A stretch of 64,000 bases of DNA from Primula veris (lineage: Eukaryota; Streptophyta; Magnoliopsida; Ericales; Primulaceae), in contig OY821740.1 of NCBI GenBank assembly GCA_963682055.1, forward strand, positions 39,824,795 to 39,888,794, in the 5' to 3' direction. Shown here in pieces: positions 24,500 through 34,514 of the stretch. A program made the position numbers and the translations under genes. The number at the start of each line of letters is the position of its first letter. Position 1 is the first letter of the stretch. The notes under the pieces were generated by a model that was given only the letters and a program-made list of their open reading frames with translations, was not told where the DNA came from and made no database searches.

Positions 24500-24740
24500 G
24501 GTAGATTTAGGCTTTTGTTTTCAATGTAGTTTCCTTTTTGTACTTAGCATGTAATAGCTTTCCATTGAATGAAATGAAAAAACAATTTTGGACTTGTCTT
24601 TTATTTATTCTTCTGTGTTTTACTTCCGTTGTGATTTATACATTGTATACATGCTCCCAAAGGAGTGGGCCATAATGCTTCGGCGTTGGGGCGATCGTTT
24701 TATACAACTCATAGCTTGCAAACCGAAGTAACACATAGAG

Positions 24741-25215
24741 AATTTAAATGAACTGACAAATTCAAGTAAATATGAACCGGGGTGCCGTATAGGCTCGTGT
24801 TCTGAAACACTTAGAAATTTTAAATGAACTGAAAAATTCAAGTAAATATGAACCGGGGTGCCGTATAGGCTCGTGTTCTGAAACACTTAGAAATTTTAAA
24901 TGAACTGAAAAATTCAAGTAAATATGAACCGGGGTGCCGTATAGGCTCGTGTTCTGAAACACTTAGAAATTTTAAATGAACTGAAAAATTCAAGTAAATA
25001 TGAACCGGGGTGCCGTATAGGCTCGTGTTCTGAAACACTTAGAAATTTTAAATGAACTGAAAAATTCAAGTAAATATGAACCGGGGTGCCGTATAGGCTC
25101 GTGTTCTGAAACACTTAGAAATTTTAAATGAACTGAAAAATTCAAGTAAATATGAACCGGGGTGCCGTATAGGCTCGTGTTCTGAAACACTTAGAAATCT
25201 TAAATGAACTGAAAT
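24741..25215. repeat. 76-bp tandem array, about six copies
   Basis: A unit containing ATGAACCGGGGTGCCGTATA and GGCTCGTGTTCTGAAACACT recurs every 76 bases, at about 24772, 24848, 24924, 25000, 25076 and 25152. Copies are nearly identical, the outer ones slightly diverged. It lies in the untranslated region between the end of pol and the 3' end of the antisense gene. There is no spacer diversity, so it is not CRISPR-like. Confidence 0.95.
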
Positions 25216-25296
25216 AACAGCAGTTTTTATTTATAAAGCCCGCAGGCATAAATTTACACCACATTCTTATTTACACAAAGTCATAAAGGCCGAGCC

Positions 25297-28200
25297 CTAC
25301 TGGTAGTACTTCCTTAGGTTGTTGACGTTCCAAGGTCGGTCCACCGGGACATCGTTGGGGAGACGGCCCAACAGGTAGGCCCCGTTCCCTACTGCACCGA
25401 GGATTCGATAGGGGCCTTCCCAATTGGGGCCTAGCTTGCCGTCGGACTGTATCCTGGTGTTGTTGTTTACTTTTCGTAACACGAGGTCTTCGTCTTGGAA
25501 ACGTCTGGCGTTCACTCTTTTGTTATAAGAATGCCCCAGCTCGTTTTTATATTCGGCGTTACGGATGGCCGCAACCTCCCTTCTTTCTTCAGCGTAGTCC
25601 AGCTCTAGCCCCATCATCTTTTCATTAAGCCCGTTTTCCACCATGTCCGTCCTCAGAGAAGGAAGCCCGATTTCTAACGGGATGATGGCTTCCATTCCGT
25701 AAGTAAGGCTATAGGGTGTCTGTTGAGTGCCCCGTCTTCTCGTCGTTCGGTAGGCCCAAAGGACGTGATGCAGCTCTGCAGCCCATCGTCCTTTGGACTC
25801 GTCTAGCCTCTTCTTGATTCCGTCGAGCACGGTCTTATTTGACACCTCGGATTGTCCGTTGCATTGGGGGTATGACGGGGTCGAATAGTAGTTCTTGATG
25901 TGATACTTTGCATACATCGTTTTTAATTTGTCCCCGGTAAACTGTCCCCCATTGTCCGCGACGATTGAGTAGGGGATTCCGAATCTGGTGATCACGTCTC
26001 TCCAGAGGAAACGTATCACTTCGGCCTCTGTGATTTTCGCCAAGGCCACGGCCTCCACCCACTTTGAGAAGTAATCGGTGACCATGAGGAGGAACTTCTT
26101 TCCCCCCGGGGCCACGGGGAATGGTCCGACGATATCCATGCCCCACTGTGCAAAGGGCCAGGGCGAGGTTACGCTGCTCATTTTTTGCGCCGGGGCATGG
26201 GGTATGGGTGCGTACTTCTGACACTTCTCGCACCTGAGTACGAAAGCCTTGGCATCCTTCTGCATGAGGGGCCACCAATACCCGTGGGTCAAGGCTCGGT
26301 TGTCCAGCGATCTGCCCCCGGTATGGCTCCCACACGTTCTTTCGTGAATTTCTTCCATGACCCTCATTACCATGTCAGGGTGGACGCAGAGTAAGTAGGG
26401 GCCAGAAAACGATCTTTTATAGAGCTTGTCGTTGGGAGCTATCCAGAATCCCAGTGCCGTTCTTCTTATTTTCTCGGCCTCTTTCTTCTCATTGGGAAGA
26501 TCACCGGAGCGATGGTATTTGATTATGGGGTCCATCCAGCTTGGTTCCGGCGGAAGGTCAGTCACCATGTTAATTGTTGCCCTAGCCTCGATGCTAGGCG
26601 AAGGGACGTATTCTATGGTGATGACTCTCTCTTTTTTATCACTCATGACCGAGGCTAGGGTCGCTAGTGCATCGGCGTGGGTGTTCTCGTTTCTGTTTAC
26701 GTTGACGATTTCTTGATATTCGAAGCTTTGGAGTATTCCGGAAGCGATAGCCACGTAGCTGGCCATCCTGTCGTCCTTCGTCTGAAATTCACCACTGATC
26801 TGGCTGCTGACCAATTGAGAGTCCGTATGCACCAGTATCTTCTTGATTCCGAGGCTTCGGGCCATTTTCAGGCCGGCGATAACGGCCTCATATTCGGCCT
26901 CGTTATTGGTGGCTCTGAAGCCAAGTTGGATCGACTTCTCGATTACATCCCCTTGTGAAGATCGGAGTACGACGCCGAGGCCGGACCCTTTCTTATTGGC
27001 GGCTCCATACGCGTGCAAGATCCAGGTCTCGGGGGCACAACCTGTGATGTCGGGGCATTGAGTCGTCCCAGTGAATTCTGCCACGAAGTCGGCCAGGGCC
27101 TGTCCCTTGACGGACGTTCGCGGCGCATAGCTGATGTCGTAGGCGTTCAAGTGGCAGGCCCACTTCATCATTCGTCGAGAGAGATCCCCCTTTTGGAGTA
27201 TTTCTCGCACAGGCTGGTCCGTATAGACCACAATGCTGTGTGCAGAGAAATAGTGAGCAAGTTTTCGTGAGGCCACGACGAGGGCTAGGACGAGTTTTTC
27301 CAAAGGCGTATACCTAGCCTCGGCATCGAGGAGAGTTTAGCTCACGTAATAGATAGGTCTTTGCTCCCTGTCGAGTTCCTTGATGAGGACGGCGCTGACG
27401 GCTATCTCGGACACGGCGAGGTATAGGGTAAGGACATCGCCTGGGTCCGGCTTAGTTAGAAGAGGCGGACTTCCGAGATAGTCAGCCAGCTCGGTGAACG
27501 CACGCCGGCATTCATCGGTCCATTCGAATTTCTTCTGAGCTTTCAAGGCCGTAAAGAATGGCTTGCATCGATCCCCGAACCGGGCAATAAATCGGTTGAG
27601 GGCGGCAGCCATTCCGGCTAGCTTTTGTATGTCCCTTCTCTTCTCAGGTGTTTTCAAATTTTTCAAGGCAGAGATCTGTGACGGGTTCGCTTCGATGCCG
27701 CGGTGGGTCACCATGAACCCCAGGAATTTGCCGGCGCCTACCCCGAAGGCACATTTAGAGGCGTTCAGCTTCAGGTCATGCCTTCGTATTGTTTCGAACG
27801 CCTCTCTTAGGTCGGATAGGTGGTCCCTCTCCTGGGTGCTTTTTACCACCATGTCGTCAATATAGACCTCCATGGTTCGGCCTATGTTCTTAGAGAATAT
27901 CTTGGTGACCATTCTCTGATAGGTCGCCCCGGCGTTCTTGAGTCCTAAGGGCATCACTTTGTAGCAGTAATTTCCCCTTGGGGTGATGAAGGCAGTTTTT
28001 TCTTGGTCGGCCTCCGACATAGGTATTTGATGGTAGCCGAAGCAGGCGTCCAGGAAGCTCATTCTGGCAGTCCCGGCCGTAGAGTCCACTATTTGATCGA
28101 TTTTGGGCAAGGGGAAAGGATCCTTTGGACAGGCCTTGTTGAGGCTCGTATAATCGATGCACACCCTCAACTTTCCGTTCTTTTTGGGGACCACTACGGG

Positions 28201-29331
28201 ATTGGCGAGCCATCTGGGGTAATAAATCTCCCTGATGGCCCCGGCCAGAAGAAGCTTCTCTACTTCCTCGTTTATGGCATCGGCATGCTCTGGACTGACG
28301 CGGCGCCCCTTTTGCATCACGGGCTTGGCAACCGGGTTGACGTTAAGTTGGTGGCAGGCGAGGTCGGAACTGATGCCTGGCATCTCGCTTGGACCCCATG
28401 CAAAATTGTCGAGGTGTTGGAGAAGGAGTTCGACGAGGTCGGTGACCTCAGGTTTGGTAAGCTTTGCTCCCACCATAAAAAAGTGGTCCTCGTCATGCCC
28501 CGGGATTTGGATTTTCAGCAGCCCCTCCTCCACCTTGTCTTCGGCCTCAGGCCCCATCTTTTTGTTTAGTTCCCTCAGCAGCTTAGGGTCCTCTGCCTCG
28601 ATGTTCATGGCACTTTGGGCCGGCACACCGGAATACACGGCCATGGCACAGCTGCGTGAGACTTTCTGATTTCCTAAGATGGTTTCCACACCAGAATCAG
28701 TTGGATACTTAACCTTTTGGTGTAAGGTGGAGGAGATTCCATCTATTCTATGGAGCCACGGGCGCCCCAATATCACGTTGTAAACAGAGGGGACATTCAC
28801 CACCGTGAACTCCACGCCCATAACTTTCGTACCAGTTTTCACGGGCAAGGTTATGTTTCCTTTGGGCCGGACCGCCTCCGAGTTGAATCCGTACAGGGGA
28901 GGGACGTCGGTTTCCAACTGTTCCTCTTTGAGTCCCATCTTTCGAAAGAGGTCTTCAAAGAGTATATTGACCGACGCTTCTTGATCAACGAGGATCCGTC
29001 CTACAGCGCATAGGCCTATCTGTGCCGAGATAACGAGGGCATCAGTGTGGGGCACGTCCACCCCCACCAGGTCGAAGTCAGTGAAGCTTACATCCGGCTT
29101 GGAATTGCGCTTATACTTTTTCCGAGGGCTTGAGCTTTCTGCGAGGCAGACGTACTGCTTCATCAATGCTTCCCGTGCTGAGGTTCTTTCTGCCCCATTC
29201 TGGATTGACCTTTTGGGCCCAGAGTGAATGACATGACAGATCATCACCGGTGGGGGGAGGTCCCGCTGCCTCTCATCAACCCCTTCTCCATCTCGGTCGG
29301 ATTCTCTTCGTGATTTGACATATTTATCCAT
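25297..29331 (-). pseudogene. pol: pol of the gypsy element: protease, RT, RNase H, aRNase H, integrase (disrupted)
   Basis: Domains in order from 29331: protease around ILVDQEASVNILF; reverse transcriptase with FLDACFGYHQIPM and the catalytic YIDDMVVKS; a first RNase H (...YTDQPVREILQKG); a second RNase H with GSGLGVVLRS and NNEAEYEAVIAGL; integrase with the HHCC zinc finger (H...CEKCQKY) and the D, D, E residues in MDIVGPF, VADNGGQF and GQSEVSNK. It ends at 25297 without a chromodomain. The frame is interrupted once, by TAA at 27339-27337 between YYVS and TLLDAEARY. The protease has Glu where the active-site Gly is expected (28980-28978). The second RNase H has Tyr at 27009-27007 where the first catalytic Asp is expected. 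The polyprotein could not work as written. Confidence 0.92.
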
Positions 29332-30887
29332 TAGGCCATCCCAGACCCATCCCTCGAGCCTGGCCTTCAGACCATGGCACTCGGCGGTATGGTGGCCGCG
29401 ACCCCTGTGGTATTCACAGATTTTGTCGTTAGGCCATGGGGCCGGCTCGTTCCGTAGTGGGAGAGGCCAAGAGAAGAAAGGCTCGTTCTCAATCTTGTTA
29501 AGAAGGTCGACAAGAGGTAGGCGAAAGGTGGTGGAATAGGCAGCGCCCGACCCCGAGGCGACAGGGGTTTGATGCCCCGGTCGGGGTCCTCTTTTCTTCT
29601 TTTAGAGGCCGGTTGCGGGTTTCTTCCCGTTTGTGGCCGCTCCATCCTTTCCGCTATGGACCGGTTTCTTCGAGGGCTCGTTGCGACAAACCGATCCCTT
29701 GGCTGGTCGATAAGGGCTACGGAACGTGTTGCCCCAGCTGACCTCATGTCCTTCTCTATGTCGATATGCTGTTTTATGAGGGACCTGAGTTGAGGAACAG
29801 AGTGTGTGTGGGGGGGGGGGGGGGGTCGCGATCATCTCGTTTCGGATCCTGCTCCCAACTACCATGTTTTGCCTGAAGGCAGCTATGGCGGTGGAGTCGG
29901 GACAGTCCGCGCATTCGGCATGTTTCAACCAAAACCGACTATCATAATTCTCGAGGGTCTCTTTAGATTGGACCCTCACTTGATAGAGTTGCTCCGGCTG
30001 GGCAGCTCTCTCTTTCAAGTTTATGAACCGGTGTGCAAAGTCATAAGCTAGGTCGTCCCAACAGTGGATAGAATTGACGGGCAGGGACTGGAACCACTTA
30101 CTAGCGAGCCTTCCCAGGCTGGCGGGAAAGCACCTGCACATTAATTGGTCAAGGTGCGATCAATGGTTCATCTGGTATCGGTAGTGTCGGAGATGAGCCT
30201 CTGGATCAGAGTCCGCGTTGAAGGTTTGGAGGATAGGGGCGATAAAGTTCCGGGGGGGGGGGGGGGGGTACTGCATTCAATTTCGTCCGAGAACGGGGTG
30301 CTGCGGGTCGAGGCCACGATTTTCAACGCTGCCTCACCAGCTGCATCGTGCCGTCCGCGTCGGCCACGTCTCCGTGTCCGAGGTGGCTTATCGGTCCGGG
30401 AGTGACTAGATTCCGGCCGTGAGTCCCGACTACCATCCTGCCAACGGAGCCGAGAATGTATACTCCGCTCGTTATCGCGGCGAGAATTTCCTTCTTGGGA
30501 ATGCTCCGACTCCGCACCCCTAGCCGGCTCCCTGGGAGTCTCTAGGGGGGGTCGTCGGAGGGGTCCCAACCTGGACATCACGCTTTTAACGGGGACTAGA
30601 ACCGATTTGTCTTGGCTCGCGCCTTGAGCGGGCTCGAGTTCCGGCTCCATCAGCGAGGCTATCAAGGCTTTCTGGGCCGCAAGAGCGACGAGCTCTTTTT
30701 GGTGGATATCGATCATCATCTCTGTTAGCTCGGTCCGCGATCGGGGTGCGGGAGCTGTTGCGGTCAAGGGAACGGGCTCCCTGGTAGATGCGGTCCTAGG
30801 GGTCTCATCAAAAGAAAGCGTTCTCGGCATCCCAAGAACGTGGGGGGGTCGAGACGATGGAGCGTCAAATCGGTTATTGCCAGACAT
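29332..30887 (-). pseudogene. gag: gag of the gypsy element (several frameshifts and a stop)
   Basis: Starts at 30887 (MSGNNRFDAPSS) with a basic, Arg/Ser-rich N-terminal region. A capsid-like segment follows (LGRLASKWFQSLP, then FAHRFINLKERA, QVRVQSKETLENY), matching the retrotransposon gag domain. Near the end is a zinc knuckle of C-x2-H-x4-H-x4-C type (CEYHRGRGHHTAEC) that runs in frame into pol, so gag and pol were one polyprotein. The frame changes at a 17-C tract (30252-30268), at a 16-C tract (29810-29825) and once near 29540-29600. A TGA at 30162-30160 adds a stop after YRYQMNH. The homopolymer shifts could be mutations, slippage or sequencing error. Confidence 0.85.
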
Positions 30888-30929
30888 GTTTCTTTTAAGG
30901 ACGGGGAGTCGAAGCTAACGCGTTTAGGT

Positions 30930-30947
30930 TTCCCACAGACGGCGCCA
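30930..30947 (-). other. Primer-binding site of the gypsy element
   Basis: Two bases after the 5' LTR the minus strand reads TGGCGCCGTCTGTGGGAA. A TGG start is required to pair with a tRNA CCA end. The first nine bases fit plant tRNA-Asp, used by some gypsy elements, but the remainder does not match it well, so the tRNA identity is tentative. Confidence 0.6.
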
Positions 30948-30949
30948 AT

Positions 30950-31635
30950 TGGCGAGCTTGATTTTCTTCCCAAGCTCGACTTAATCAACTTCGCATTGGC
31001 TCCGATCTTCCGAGGCGGTCAGGTATGCTCCGGCGGTCAGGTGGTCTTCGTGCCTGCACAAGGAACGAACAGGGGCCCGGGGTTGTTGCCGGGTTTTCCC
31101 TCTCCAACGATCAAGTCAGTATCGGTGTTAACTGAAAGTAGGAATATAATTAAGGATGAGGGACCAGGCCGGTTACAGGTCGTTGTATCGAGTGGTACAG
31201 ATAGTGTTCAGGGGGTCCGGGTTGTTTAAGCTTTATCTCTCCTCTCTGTCTTTTTGTCTCTCCCCACTAAGTGGTATTAGTGGGGGTATTTATAGTGTGA
31301 TCAGAGGCGTATAAGCCCTTGGATCACTGTACTGTAAGATGTTGATCCAACGGCGTCAGAGTCATTTATGACTCTGACAAGGCTACTGTCCTTTCCCGGG
31401 GCCCACAGGAGGTGTCCTGTGATTGGGCCACGTCGGTGAAACGTCAGGAGGGTCCCCCAAGGGAGCAGCAGCATTAATTGGGGAAGCGTACTCGACACGT
31501 TTCTTTGGGCCGGCCTCAGCACGGCTCGGCCCTCCCAATCCGGGGCGTCGCATCATTCAGGGTTGATGAGGCCCGGACGACCCGCTTTGGGGGCGTTATT
31601 GCCCCGGACGAGGGGATGCTGACATTCCCTCGCCA
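30950..31635 (-). repeat. LTR (5' LTR of the gypsy element)
   Basis: This 686-bp repeat has the same ends as its partner and no length difference. It is the promoter copy for the minus-strand gag-pol transcript. It is followed, in element direction, by a 2-base spacer and the primer-binding site. Confidence 0.95.
31287..31294 (-). promoter_or_regulatory. TATA box of the gypsy 5' LTR
   Basis: The minus strand reads TATAAATACCCCC in the middle of the LTR, consistent with the U3/R boundary of a transcribed LTR. The same box is preserved in the other LTR at 20994-21001. Confidence 0.6.
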
Positions 31636-31640
31636 CTCCC

Positions 31641-34514
31641 TAAACAAATTCTCGAAAGGGAACTTTTTATATTTTTACCATGACAAAGGTTTGCTTTGAC
31701 TGCAGTTAATTTGTAGTCTGAAAATGAATTCAAAGAAAATTTTACACTACGCAAAAACCAAAATTTATGTCGGAGTAATAATCACATAAGATTTTAATGC
31801 AAGCCATAAAAATAAATACGTGTATTTTATTTTGATATTATTTTATATACTGGAAAAGATATCAAATAATTTGCAATAATAAACCAAATTCTAAAGCACG
31901 CCGTGCTTAACAAAATTTAGTAGTACTAATTATATATGTGAATTGTGTGATAGTTGAATATAGAGCATCGGTATCAATTTATGTAAATACCATATTTTCT
32001 ACAAATATAAGGGAGTTGTTATAAAATGCAGTGTTCACTAATAATTACCTTATGGTTCCCTCATTTTAACATTTTGCTAAAAGTCTCCTTATATAATCAA
32101 CTTCCCCCATAAATTAAAAAAATATTAAATTTCAAATGTTAACTTAGTTCCCCTTCACAAACAAGATAACTCACTTATTTAACATTAAAAATTAATAGTA
32201 TTTGATATTTAATATTTTTAGGGGAAAGAATCAAAGATTATAGAGAAATTGAAACCTATGAAAGATATCAAAAGTAGAAAAAGTTGTATATTTACTTGAA
32301 ATTTAAGGTGTATCATAGGGAATACATATGATCTAAAGTTTTTTAACGTAAAATACGTGTATTGGTGGGTCGCCTGGTGGATAAAATATCAAGCACTTTA
32401 TAAGAAAAACAAGAAAATCAATATCAAGCACTGTAATTAATGGGGTCATACATCGCTGTTAAAACATTTCTATGACGTATGCAAACACGCAAGTCATCCA
32501 ATATTTCAATCTTTTTCAAATAATTCAATTTCACTCAAGTTGCCAATACCCCACTTCGACTGATTGAAATGTTATTTGTTTCTACTATGCGTGCTTTCAA
32601 GTTTTCACAAATGTAAACCACGAATTAGATGGATTGGTTTTGGCTGTCACAACAATTCAATTCTGTTTTGATTTTTCAAATCAGAAAAAAACAATCCGAT
32701 TTGGATCGTAATGCATTTTTGCCTGTTAGGTTTTTAGTATGTGAAACAATCAAAATAATAGTGTATTAGATTCACGATAGTGTTAATCGTTCGGTGTTCA
32801 TGTCAAAATTCACTATTATTTAGGGGTATGTCAACCAATAATATTTTTTAGTTTTAATTTTAAATTAACTTTAGGTTAGATATTTTTGGGTTCATTAACA
32901 TGTGTTATGTTTTTAGTATTTTTTAGTTTTAATTTTGAATTAATTTTAGGGTATATATTTTTGAGTTTATTAATATGTGTTAGTTTTTTAGTACGTGACA
33001 CGGCCTAAATAATAATTGACTGAATTTACGGTAGTGTTAATCGTTCGATGTTGATTACAAAATATTAAAATAAAAATGTAACATACAAAATTACACAATT
33101 TTGCTGTCTGAAAAATTCAAGACAAACTGTCTTTAATTTTTAAAGGCATAAAAAAAATATATCCCAATTCCATGTCGAAGACATAAAACCTATTTTTGTA
33201 TTTTCCATTAGGCATGATATAGTTTAATTTCATCATGTGCATCCTAAAAAAACATATAAGTATTTAGATTTTCGAGATAGCTAATGCATACGGGGTAATA
33301 TCTTGATGTTAACCGTTGCTACAATTATAAATAAAATGTATACTCATATAATTGTGTTCAATTCAATTAATTTCTTGAATTGTTATCGATAACTGATTTA
33401 TACTTTGAATTTGTAACAATAGTTATTTGATACAAGTAACAATAGTTCTTCAATCATAGCTAATATACGACAATCAGTTCTGACTTATCGGCATACATAA
33501 GTTGTGGAAACTTGTGGGTTTGTCTAAAGCTTATTTTGTATTTTCTTATTATAGCAATTGCGGCTAAGTTTTTTTTTTTCCTTTTACTTATGTTTACATG
33601 AACATATTCTAACTTAGGAATTCATGTAAGTCTAAATATATGAACGATCGGACGCTTTTTCAACAACTTGGCTTTTATTTCTTTGAAAGGTCGTGATTTT
33701 GATTTTGAACAAGAACGTTACTTGAATTTGGTAGCTTATTAAGCTCTCGAAGGTCAATATGGCAAATATACTCACGATTTATATGAAATGGTGTCATGTT
33801 TCATTTAAATTGATTCTTCATAGTATTACAATATGTTTTAAAACCATGCATATATAGCACCATATTCCAATATATTTATAATTTGTAATATTCCAATAAT
33901 ACTATTGGATTTTTTAAGGTATTTATAATTTTCACATAAAATATTTGTGGTGGTGTAATGCATCTCCTCAAAAGTCTAAATCTCACAACTCAAATATAGA
34001 TGTAGCTATTTGCCTATTAAGCGTTAACGTTTAATGTGAACTCGGACCAACTTTTCAGAAGATCCTCTTTTTGGTGAATTTTGTAGTCTTTGTAGATTAG
34101 TGCGTTACACTAAATATTCAATGTAGAATGGTGAAAAAAACCCTACCACCTAACACCTCCAAATGAAGGGGAACCAGTGCCATCAACTTTTTTATGGTAG
34201 GTGGTATAAGACAATATTTGATAAGAAAACTAAAACATGAAAATACAAATTCGAGAGTGCACGGCATGTGTACAATTTAGTTTATTCATATTTCATTGAT
34301 AGTACAATTTAGTATCTCAACGCTGGCATTTACAGGTTGTGAAATTTAAAAGAAAACTAACTGAAACAATTAAAAAACAGATCAACGAATTTACTCTAAG
34401 TAGACCAAAATAACATTCCCGAAAGGAATGTTAATTCTCTAGTTTGGTTTACACTAAGCCTCACAGAAAGATTATTTACATTTTTATAGGAGTAGTTTAT
34501 TACTTAAGAACATA
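31641..34514. other. Intergenic, AT-rich
   Basis: This stretch follows the gypsy target duplication and ends at the HIPP gene. Apart from a tandem duplication at about 32725-33060, it holds poly-A/T tracts and no open frame with recognisable similarity. The bases next to 34515 should include the HIPP 3' untranslated region. Confidence 0.5.
32725..33060. repeat. Nested direct duplication
   Basis: A 75-bp unit (AGTATTTTTTAGTTTTAATTTT through TTAATATGTGTTA) is present twice in tandem at about 32840-32914 and 32915-32990. The flanking segments GTGTTAATCGTTCGRTGTT and TTTTTAGTAYGTGA are also duplicated outside it. It is non-coding. Confidence 0.6.

Larger units (their letters stand above)
20657..31635 (-). 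mobile_element. Full-length Ty3/gypsy retrotransposon, Tat type
   Basis: The element spans 10,979 bp in minus orientation. It is bounded by two 686-bp LTRs and a 5-bp CTCCC target duplication (20652-20656 and 31636-31640). In element order: 5' LTR, primer-binding site, gag, protease, reverse transcriptase, RNase H, a second RNase H-like domain, integrase, a 76-bp tandem array, an antisense spliced gene, and the 3' LTR. The second RNase H, the absence of an integrase chromodomain, the large 3' region and the antisense ORF place it with the plant Tat lineage. The LTRs differ at about ten positions by my reading (near 1.5%), mostly transitions, so insertion is recent. The element is GC-richer than its flanks. 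Sense genes are disrupted, so it would need proteins from relatives. Confidence 0.93.

Noticed and set aside
24620..25190. Series of 66-88-residue open frames on the minus strand
   Set aside because: They are the same tandem repeat read in successive frames; 76 is not a multiple of three and nothing supports translation.
24741..25215. Regular repeats suggestive of a CRISPR array
   Set aside because: The whole 76-bp unit repeats with no unique spacers, in a eukaryotic retrotransposon.
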